From assembly GCA_003255065.1 (NCBI GenBank), contig QAOA01008702.1, forward strand, positions 1 to 64,000: a DNA stretch of 64,000 bases, read 5' to 3'. The first letter of the stretch is position 1, and the number at the start of each line of letters is the position of its first letter. The stretch is from Cercis canadensis. Its lineage: Eukaryota; Streptophyta; Magnoliopsida; Fabales; Fabaceae. A program made the position numbers and the translations under genes. Shown one piece after another: positions 55,582 to 64,000 of this stretch. The notes under the pieces are model-generated. The model searched no databases. It worked only from the letters and a program-made list of their open reading frames with translations, and was not told where the DNA came from.

Positions 55582-58500
55582 TGTTGAGTGGATTTTATAC
55601 ACATTCTTTAGATATTTTTTAGCTTAATATCTTGTGTGTTCTTGAGAATTTTTATTAATAAATCATGTGTTTTTGTGTTATTTTTGTAGGACCAAAGGAT
55701 GCGGTAAGTTTTCATATTTTGAAGAAAAAAATATGAATTTGGAAATAAAGGATAGGCAAGAGGTAGAGAGGCAATGCCTCACCCCTCAATTCCAAGAGCC
55801 CTATCCATCAATTTCAAGGGCCTCTGCACCCATAAGTCTCAAAACAAGTTAGAGAGTTAAAGCCTCAACGCTCTAGTTCCTTTGTGCAACCAGTTTAACT
55901 TCTAGAGGCATAGCGCCTCATCCCTCCTCCATTGGCGCCTCAGCGCCCACAACCCACCAATTTCTCCATGGCATTAGCACCTAGGTGCTAGATTTCAAGG
56001 GCCTCAGTGCTCAAGCAAATTAATTATTAGGCGGTGCTTTTTTAATCCTAAATTAAATAGGACTTTTTGTAAAAAGTATAAATAGGACTCTTAGGTTTTA
56101 GAAAAGGACTTTTGGACTTTTTGGAGAGCAGAGAAAAGGTAAGACAAGGTTTAGAGAGGAGGATTGACAGCAGCTAATCTTGGCATCTACATTGAGTTCT
56201 TATTCTTTTTTCCCTTTTATCTACATCTAGAATTTCATCGATTATATTTTATTTTACCGTCATAAACTAATTTCTTTCTAGGGCTATGATGTAGCTTAAC
56301 TATGAACGATTGTAATTTCTTTTAGAATTAATTTATGAATTTATCTTTTTTAATTGAGCATTTATCTCTGTTCACTACAAGAAAACACTCGATTTCTCAT
56401 GGAACGAGATTCCGTGAGAAATTCTCACGAATTAGCATTCAATAAGAATTTCTCATGAAACATTTTTTCAAGAGAAAATTTTGTGAGAAAATCCCTTAGA
56501 AAATTGAATTTTTGATGAAATTTTTGCACATAATTTTTTTTCGTGAGAAGATCTGTGAGAAAATTCCATAAAAAATTCAATTTTTTAAAAAATTTCTCAT
56601 GGAAATTTTTTTCATGAGAAAATCAGTGAGAAATATGGATTTTTCTATGAGAAATCCGTGAGAAACAAAATGCACCATTTCACTAAAGTTAAAATTTGGG
56701 TTTTAAAATTCTCTTGCCCTAATATCGGTGAGAAATTTGGATATTTCTTCTCACCCTATAGCTCTTGTTCCTCATTTTCATATTCACTTTTCCCTTTCCT
56801 CACCTCAGTTTCTCTCCTCTACCTCGTGCGATTTCAATTTTCCAGCCATTCTTCACTTTTTCCAACAGTGTCAAGGAGTTTCAATCTCAATTTATTTGCT
56901 TTGGAGTAGAGGTAGGCCTATTTCTACTAATTTCTAATTTATATTTTTGTCTCTGAACCAAACTTGAAGTTCTTCTATTTCTGGGTAGATTATTTTGAAA
57001 TTTTGTCATCTTTTGTTTGTGGAATGGTGTCCATGTGATTATGTATTTAGGCATACTTCATTTTGATGGAAGATTTGTTGACTGCTATAGGTATTCAAAT
57101 TTAGATAACTTTACTGTATTGATTTTATGATGAAATTGGTTAGATTGCTTTAAATTTTGTTAGAGCTTTTGTGTTATGAACTGTATGGAAGGATTGTGCT
57201 ATTTTTAAAAAAAAATTGGCTTTTGTAGAATTTTTTTTGACTATTTTAGGTGACTTTACTATATTGATTTAATGATTGAATTGGTTAGATTGTTTTAAAT
57301 TTTGTTAGGGCTTTTGTTATATGAATTGTGTAGAATGATTGTGCTATTTTTTGGATTCTTTTGGATGTTGTAAAATTTATTAGAATTTTGACTGCCTTAG
57401 GTAGCTTTACTGTATTGATTTAATAAGGAATTATGATTATTTTAGGTAATTATGTGGAATTTATAATTCTTGGATTGTTCAAGTTTTAAGGGTGATTACC
57501 TAATTTTTGGTTTAGGGTTTATGGTTAAGCATTTAGGGGTTATTTGTTAGGGTTTAGGGTTTTTGGGTTTAGTGATTTAGGGTTAGGGTTTAGGGGTTAG
57601 TTAATTTAGTTACCCAGTTGATGTTTATGTTAAATTAATTACTCTTTTATATGATAGATGTCAAATGATCGTAGGCATTTATCTCTAGCAGTTGTGCCCT
57701 CTAAATTATTGCAGCCTGTGTTGAAGGAAATTCTGTCAAATTTGTACCAGATCTAAGGAAAAATCAATTATAATGTTGAATAGCTAAAAAATTGTCTCTA
57801 CATTTGTTTATTTTGGTGGGATTTTTCTGTTTTGCTCCAACTCTAGGGTTGGTGAATTTTATTAATTTAGAGTTAGTTTCTTATAGAAATCCCTGCTTCA
57901 GTTAGTTTCTTTTGGATCATAAAATATGTAAAGTCTAAGATCAAACCTTGTAAAGTTTATCTAAACATGATCATGTATTATTTTTTGTTAACTTTTCTTT
58001 GAATTTTTGTTTTCCCTTTTTGTAATTTCTTTAGTGTTGATATAAGAAATCAACAGAAAAAAAATAAAAACAAAACTTGCAAAATTTCTCATAGACAAAA
58101 ATCCGTGAGAAATTCAACGAGACATTTTTGCTAATATTTCTCACGCCAAAAGTAAGTCTGTGAGAAATTCCTTGAGAAATTTTGTGACAAATTTTCTAAC
58201 ATAACAGAATTCAGTAAAAAATTTGGTTTGTCACGCAGGTTTTTCTTGCACCTAAAAATCTGTGAGAAAATCCATGAGAAACACATTTCTCACGGATTCT
58301 TGGGTGTTTTCTCACAAATTTTGTCTGTGAGAAAATCTTTTTTTTTCTTGTAGTGGTTATTCATATTTGTAATTGCCTGATCACCAATTAGTTAACAGGT
58401 TAATCACAATGAGACCGGAAAGAGATTTGTGTGTCTAGTTCATTAGGATAAATATCATAGGTTGCATGTAGGATAGAGATATACTTTCATGACCTATGTA

Positions 58501-58888
58501 GACAATTAAAGAGATTCATAGAATTTAATGAATTTCTATGTTATTCATAATTCACATAAGAATATAGTGGGTTCATAACTTGAGAATATTTTCATTAGAT
58601 CTTGGGTAAAACTAATGAATAAATTAGGGATCTTAACTAGCAATAAGAAAGATAAATCTAGATTAAGAAATAAATAATGAAAACTAAAATTAGTTATGGT
58701 GAAATCGGAAACCCTAAATCTTTCTCATCCATATTTCTATCTATTTCAGTATTTTTTTCCTTTAAATTGGTGTTTGATATTCACTCTTAATTATCTAGAT
58801 AAAATTGGAATACACTCAATTATGATACCTAGTAGCCATAGTCCTCGTGATATGCACACTTGCGTACGATTTTTTGTGATAAGTAGTT
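55582..58888 (+). repeat. Gypsy-type 3' LTR, interrupted by a CACTA element
   Basis: Starts TGTTGAGTGG directly after the PPT, is interrupted at 56373-58355, and seems to end around 58880-58890 after gtcctcgtgatatgcacact. That phrase resembles the 3' part of LTRs in this group. About 1.3 kb without the CACTA. The exact end and TSD are not determined. Confidence 0.6.
56373..58355. mobile_element. Second CACTA transposon, about 2 kb, non-autonomous
   Basis: CACTACAAGAAAA (56373) and TTTTTCTTGTAGTG (to 58355) with TSD gtt on both sides (56370-56372, 58356-58358). Both subterminal zones are full of gtgagaaa / tttctcac units (56385-56740 and 58080-58340), a different motif from the first CACTA. 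The interior has telomere-like tttaggg runs (57500-57605) and a short frame from ATG 57659 (MSNDRRHLSLAVVPSKLLQP) of 30-odd codons that I cannot name. No transposase. Confidence 0.92.
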
Positions 58889-60400
58889 TATGGTAGATGT
58901 AGGATAAGTTTTGTATGCTTCTCCTACACAAATTGCGCACTAACACTCTAACCTTGCACACTACTAATCGGCTCTATGCGTAGGTTACACTCAGCTTAGG
59001 TTTAGAAAGAAGCCTAGTGTTATTATTTGAGGTTTATCTTTTGGTGGTTTTATACGAAAGCTTCCGCTCATATTGCAGATCATCTTGCTAATTTGGAGAA
59101 GCATAGGGGTTATCCCTTTGTGAACCAAGTTAGAAGAGTGTGATCTCCATCATTTTGGTGGAGGCAATCAGTAGTACCATTGATTTTTAGGATATTATCA
59201 CCGATCACTAAACCAAGCATGTAATTTGACTATAGATACTGTCCTATTTAGGGTAGACTTTGGCCACTAGGTTAGCAATGCTAAGCCTAAGGCTAGTCCA
59301 TTCATAGGACAGTGGGGAAGCATTTCTTTTATTATCTTTTTTTTTCCTTACATTAAAATAATAGGTCCCATGTCTCCTTTCATTTTTAAATAAATCAAGT
59401 GTCCATTTTTCATTTTTTGATTTATGTTTTTACCCTTCCAATCTCCCAGGTAGCACATTTGTTGACGTATTCATCAAATGAGGCAAGTTTTGCAGCATTC
59501 ACTTCACTGTGGGGAATGTCTTCACAAATGATGCCTTCTACAAATATAGTACATGGGTGTGACCCCCAAACTTGTTTTCCTCTTTACTTTTCCATTCACC
59601 AATAGAATTCAAATATTTTGGGTTACTACATCACATGCAATTTAGGACATTATTTTCTTTCTTTTTCTATTCAATGATTGCACAATTGTCTTTTCTTTTC
59701 ATTGCAAATACTTTGTTTTTCAACAAGGATGTAGTACTTTACTTTTTATTTCTTTGTTGGCAATTTCATTAACATTTTTCTTTCTTTTTACTCCACTCGT
59801 CCTCCCTAATATTTCCTAGCTCTAGATGCTCTTAAAATTGAATATATGCTTAAGATGAAAGGTACAAATAAAGAGATACATCCAATGTGTAGGAGTAGTG
59901 TAGATGACAAAGAAAAATGCTAATTTAAGCTCAATGAGGTACGCTAGAGATAAGACATTATTCATAGGGTTAGCTAGAAATGCTCAAAATGAACAACAAT
60001 GGCCTAAATCATATCCCTAATATTGTGCAGCCTAGGATTTACAATCAAGCAAGTTTTAGAATTTTGTGAGATTTTGAAATGGCCAATTTCACATAATCAT
60101 CTCTAAGCATGCAAATTTCAAGTAAACATGGCTAAGTGCTCAGTGATTTCAAAAAATTCTAGTTAAGTGTGAATCAACTCAAGAGTTACATAATAACACA
60201 GACATAAAATCTATTATTTTTCTAGAGCTATAAGCAATGAAAATCAGTTTTATCATAGGCCCATGATTTTCAATCAAAAATTTTTGCTCAGAATCCTACT
60301 ATACAACCTAAAGAAAACAGGAAATAATATAAATTCTACTTAGGAAAAAATAAAGATACCCACTAATTTCCACTAACTTAGGCATAGAATAGTACAACCA
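58889..60400. other. No recognised gene
   Basis: AT-rich. On the minus strand 59400-59530 reads FVEGIICEDIPHSEVNAAKL and ASFDEYVNKCATWEIGR, protein-like but isolated and unrecognised. 60010-60400 looks like the 3' non-coding tail of the minus-strand element below. Confidence 0.4.
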
Positions 60401-60455
60401 CAGAAAAATTATTTTCCACCCTTAAACTTAAGGGAAACATTTTCCTCAATGTTGA
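60400..60455 (-). promoter_or_regulatory. PPT-like tail motif of a minus-strand Gypsy element
   Basis: On the minus strand it reads aacattgaggaaaatgtttc and then ccttaagtttaagggtgg. This resembles the conserved tail that follows the last ORF in Athila/Tat-like elements, though here not followed by an identified LTR. Confidence 0.4.
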
Positions 60456-60521
60456 AAATAATGAAATAAGTAAGAGAGTTTAGGACTTCCCTAAGAAGGT
60501 GGTGGTTCACTCTTCATCATC

Positions 60522-61800
60522 CTAATCATCAGTAGCAATGTCCAGTGGTGCTAATGGGTTGAAAGGAAACACTGGTGCAGTAGGAAAAGTAGGTGGAGTA
60601 ATCCCTGGAGTGAGAGTGCACTGGTTTAGGAGCGTGAGAGCCTGTGTCATGGCTGCATTATGTGCTAGCTGATGTTGCATGAAGACACCGAGATGTTGGT
60701 TTTGCACGCACTTGGAGAGTACTATTGATGTTGTTAATGTCAGCCTCAATCTTATCAAACTGTTTAGTGGCGAAATTAGGGCGGTGCGACTGGGTTGACT
60801 TAGAAGAACTAGCTGCCGCAGTGCCTTGTGAGTGTGATGCCGACCTCCAACTCTTAAAAAAGTTAATGAGGCAGTCATCAATGGCCTTTTGGGGATGAAA
60901 AAGTTCTTCATCTTGGCTCTATGTAACTCCAGCTGCACGACAAAGTTCAGTGATCAAGGATAGATGCCCCAACTCGCCTGTGGTTGCCGCTTTTAAAATC
61001 TCCAAGATATTGCCGTGGATGATCCTACCCATATCGATGGGCACACCTATGATGATGGCATATAATAGTAGAATACGGTCAATCACGACATCACTCAGAT
61101 GCATCACTACATTAGTTTTGCAGCTATGAAACTAAGCCAAGCTTTTCCCCTTGAATCAAGAGTAGACTGTTTAATTGAAATGGGGTGGTTGCTGAACATT
61201 TTCCATTTCACCCTTGGGCAACATAGGGCGAGCAGAATCGCATCTAGATTGGCTTCATCCACTATAATAAGTGCATTGTATTTAGTGTCTTTTATGTATG
61301 GTAGTTTATACATCCACTGTAATAAGAAACATACTTGCCTCTGACAAATACCTTGTCATTCTCACGTTCCACTGCATTTGCATAGAATTCCCGTACCAAA
61401 GGTACCACTGCCAGTTCAGGATGTCGGACAAGTGTCCCCATTTACCCTTCACAATCTAGTTGGCTATGTTGGCATTATAGCTGTTAGGAGGTTGTTGGAG
61501 ACCCCATTTTGGCACTAGAGTGTGCCAGACTACAGAAGCTTGAAACCTTTCAAAAGCTGCATAATTGACAAATTGGCGTTTATCAAATGCCTGTTGTGTG
61601 CAGAGTAGGCTCCTTTAGAGGTCTTCTATTTTTTTGGTTGGCGTGGTGTGCATAAAAAGCACCTAAATCTGTAGCACAAAGGTAAAGAGTGTCTAGTGCG
61701 GATAATGCACACTACAAGTTACTTTTACTTGTCTTATTGTGTAAAGGCAAAGTGGCATGAAAGCTACCAATGATGTGAGAAGTCACCCAGTAGCCAAGTG
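60522..61800 (-). pseudogene. ORF with 'putative plant transposon protein' type domain
   Basis: The minus strand reads, in order, FVNYAAFERFQASVVWH, a region with WYLWYGNSMQMQWNVRMTRY, then the best-conserved part: HLSDVVIDRILLLYAIIIGV, PIDMGRIIHGNILEIL and GELGHLSLITELCRAAGVT (60919-61107). After a stop come AIDDCLINFF and a Thr/Pro-rich C-terminus. The R-x-LLLYAIIIG-x-x-IDMGRII ... LITELCRAAGV pattern is the one I associate with the plant transposon protein domain found in ORFs linked to Gypsy elements. Its biochemical role is unknown to me. Stops and shifts break it; no LTR is assigned. Confidence 0.6.
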
Positions 61801-62326
61801 ATGATCACACAATTTAACACTTTGGCCTAGTTAGCCAATAGAGAAAGGTACCACTCATGCAAATGTGAGAACATTGCATAAAACAAAGGTAGACTTCCTA
61901 TGGCCATGCAAGAGACTTGGAATGACTCACCACGTACATGAAACTCCTTAGAATGAAGATAGAACCAAATTGGAGTAGGTGGTGGTCTTTGGCGACTTTT
62001 ACTGAACACCTTGTAGGAACTTTGTAGAAAGCTAAATGTCTAGCACCACCTTAGTATGATTTCACCTCCAAATGGCCAACAAGTCTCCAAAGCAAGTGTA
62101 AAGCACTAGGAAAGATGAAAGGAGACACCAAAAGTCCATGGGTAGCAATGGGTTCTTACCATAGTGACAAGGGAGTGTGAACATGCAATGCCCATGGGTG
62201 GCAATGGGAGGTGTGGTTTGTTACTTCTTGAAACCTTCCTTGGAGTTGAAAAATGGTTCCTTGAAAGAGGTTTAGTGTTGGGTGGCAATGGGTAGAGCTT
62301 GAACGTGGAGTAGATGCGTGTAGGTT
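61801..62326. other. No recognised gene
   Basis: Contains three spaced copies of a gggt(a/g)gcaatggg motif (62138-62295). A minus-strand frame crossing into the LTR at 62327 has no support. Confidence 0.4.
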
Positions 62327-63580
62327 TGTTGGCCTCACGGTTCTCCAACCCTAGTTTTGATGATAACAAATAACCTTGCTTATCATTAACCTTAATGTGT
62401 TTGTTCAAGTGTTTATTCTAAGTGAACAGGTTAGGTGATAATCTTGGGTCTGAATCACAACTAGTTTCCTGGTTTAAAGAACCAGCTCTAAGTTCAAGAA
62501 TTGGATCTTCATGCTGTTATGAAAGCCTCAAAATTTGTGTATCAACCAAGGCTGAAGCCCAATTCATCTGGACCAATTAATGGACCTTAGAAACATTGGA
62601 AGGAAGCCTATTTAAGGAATTTGAATTAGAGAAGAATCAACAACAAGAAAGGAAACAAGTGCTATATAAGAAAATTATTTGAAAGGATCAGATTATTTCT
62701 CAATCAGAGATATGATCTCAAATTAAGTCATTAAAGCCTCAAATCTAGCAAGCAGAGCCCGGCCCATTGGCAACGGTTATCTTCAACCTTCTATTATAAA
62801 TTTGAAGACCCAAGGTCTAGAATGAAGGGAAGAGAATCAATTGAATCATTCAAAGGAAAAGCTCCATGTCAAAAGCTAGTTATTTATCTCTTCTACCAAC
62901 TCTATACTATTTGTTTGTAAATCCTTTGAAAGAGTTGTAAAGTTGTGGGTGTCATATTTTTTCAAGAATTAGTAATAGATTTCATTGGTAAATCAGGGGA
63001 GTGACTTCTGTCTTTGTTTGACAAAAGGAGAGAGTTTCTAGTGAGCTCTATAAAGAAACTAGAGAGAGAAGTTTTCTGATTAAGCTTGTTGTAAAAACCA
63101 ATGTTGTAACGAAACTTGGAGAAGCTTGGAAAAATAACCTTGTTGATAGTTGAACCTCAGCCTTGGGAGAGTGGATGTAGGCTTTGTTATTGGCCGAACC
63201 ACAATAAAAATTATGGACTCAATCTCTCTACCATTCTTTCTTTTATTCAGCTGCTATATTTTTTAAATCTGATACATAACTAGCTCTAATGATCTATTCT
63301 TGTTTAGCTTACTAAATCTTGCCTCATAAATTATTATATTCATATATGCAAGAATTTATCTCTTCTATTTGAATGACTATTTGGTTTATGTTCTGAGTTT
63401 TCATATTTTGATTTCAATCATTAATCTCTGCTAAGTTATTTCTGGGTTTTGAATAACCAGCTTTGAAAACGAGTTTTGATTATAAACTGGTTATTCTAGA
63501 AATTTCTTTAATCTGTAATTCTGCATCATTATTGTTTTTATCTCCTATTCACCCCCTTGAGGAGCATACCTACACTTGCA
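62327..63580 (+). repeat. 5' LTR of Copia C (same family as Copia A)
   Basis: 1254 bp, TGTTGGCCTCACGG...CTTGCA, colinear with 37498-38784 and 52431-53498. Its terminus is intact, unlike Copia A. Confidence 0.9.
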
Positions 63581-63582
63581 AT

Positions 63583-63595
63583 TGGTATCAGAGCT
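63583..63595 (+). promoter_or_regulatory. PBS of Copia C (tRNA-iMet type)
   Basis: tggtatcagagct two bases after the LTR end, the canonical sequence. Confidence 0.92.
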
Positions 63596-63662
63596 TGGTG
63601 CTCTATTATTTGGTCTAACAACCTTGAGTTAAAGATCTAAAAGTTTTAATTTTTTAGGTATC

Positions 63663-64000
63663 ATGAATACTCAAAATGCGACTTATTCTTCCCACAAGCC
63701 ACCATACTTCAATCGTGACAAATACAAGTACTGGAAGGAAAGAATAAATATGTACCTTGAATCCATAGACTACAAGGTCTGGGCCATTGTGAGAAATGGG
63801 ATGAGACCACCAATGAAACTAGTTGATGGAGTACAAGTTCCAAAGGAAGAAAGCGAGTTCACTACTAAGGATCAACTCTTATACACTTTAAACTCCAAAG
63901 CTAGATACAACATTGTATGTGCTGTTTCTCCAAAGGAGTATGAGCACATAGCTTCATGCAACTCAGCTAAAGAGATGTGGGATCAACTCAAAGCCATACA
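63663..64000 (+). CDS. gag of Copia C, start only, open to the window end
   Basis: ATG 63663 opens MNTQNATYSSHKPPYFNRDK, then YKYWKERINMYLESIDYKVW, EFTTKDQLLYTLNSKARYN and SCNSAKEMWDQLKAI, with no stop in 112 codons up to the last base. Copia A has stops at several of the same positions (Trp and Gln codons that are intact here). It is the N-terminal gag domain of a SIRE/Maximus-like Copia element. The clean PBS, clean LTR end and open frame make this the least decayed coding sequence in the window. The rest lies outside. Confidence 0.85.
   Translation, partial: MNTQNATYSSHKPPYFNRDKYKYWKERINMYLESIDYKVWAIVRNGMRPPMKLVDGVQVPKEESEFTTKDQLLYTLNSKARYNIVCAVSPKEYEHIASCNSAKEMWDQLKAI

Noticed and set aside
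57500..57605. Interstitial telomere or chromosome fusion point
   Set aside because: Short, degenerate and entirely inside a CACTA element.
62106..62408. Minus-strand 100-codon frame
   Set aside because: Crosses the Copia C LTR boundary, so it cannot be one gene.
1..64000. CRISPR arrays, rRNA, tRNA genes, bacterial-type operons
   Set aside because: None seen; all repeats are explained by plant transposable elements or simple sequence.

Overview
This window is repeat-rich nuclear DNA from a flowering plant, probably a eudicot; the species cannot be told from the sequence. The evidence is Ty3/Gypsy and Ty1/Copia retrotransposons with plant-type primer-binding sites, CACTA and hAT transposons, and captured exons of plant-type host genes. 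No intact host gene was recognised. Almost every long reading frame belongs to a decayed transposable element. Two single-N gaps (16753, 24640), each flanked by a near-identical duplicated overlap, point to a draft assembly of a heterozygous genome.

Layout. 1-1198: end of an Athila-like LTR. 1199-14.4 kb: remains of an old minus-strand Gypsy element, split by a nearly complete 10.2-kb plus-strand Athila-like Gypsy element (1730-11948, TSD gcagt). 14.4-15.5 kb: nothing recognised. 15548-21475: a 5.9-kb CACTA transposon (TSD ggg) carrying exons of an RRP6-type exosome nuclease gene and a nested hAT element (19030-19972, TSD tctttaat). 21.8-22.6 kb: right end of a related CACTA. 22.6-27.3 kb: AT-rich DNA with no recognised gene. 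27265-35715: a Gypsy element with iMet-type PBS, holding a nested hAT element (31222-32485, TSD cataagcc) that carries a fragment resembling the start of a SWAP-family splicing regulator gene.

37498-53498: a SIRE/Maximus-like Copia element (Copia A) with a downstream envelope-like ORF. Its integrase is split by a minus-strand Athila-like solo LTR (41428-48492), and that LTR is split by a complete second Copia element (Copia B, 41971-47752, TSD atcca). This is a three-level nest. 53.5-62.3 kb: fragments of other Gypsy elements, including a minus-strand gag, a plus-strand LTR interrupted by a second CACTA (56373-58355, TSD gtt), and a minus-strand ORF with a 'putative plant transposon protein' type domain. 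62327-64000: 5' LTR, PBS and start of an open gag of another Copia A-family element that runs off the window.

The most unusual signal is in Copia B. The position where a tRNA primer-binding site should be is instead a perfect 14-nt reverse complement of a stretch in the element's own LTR, in both LTR copies. This suggests self-primed reverse transcription. Other points of interest are the two gene captures, LTR minisatellites that differ in copy number between sister LTRs, and in-frame stops that mostly replace Gln or Trp codons, as expected from deamination of methylated cytosines in silenced elements.
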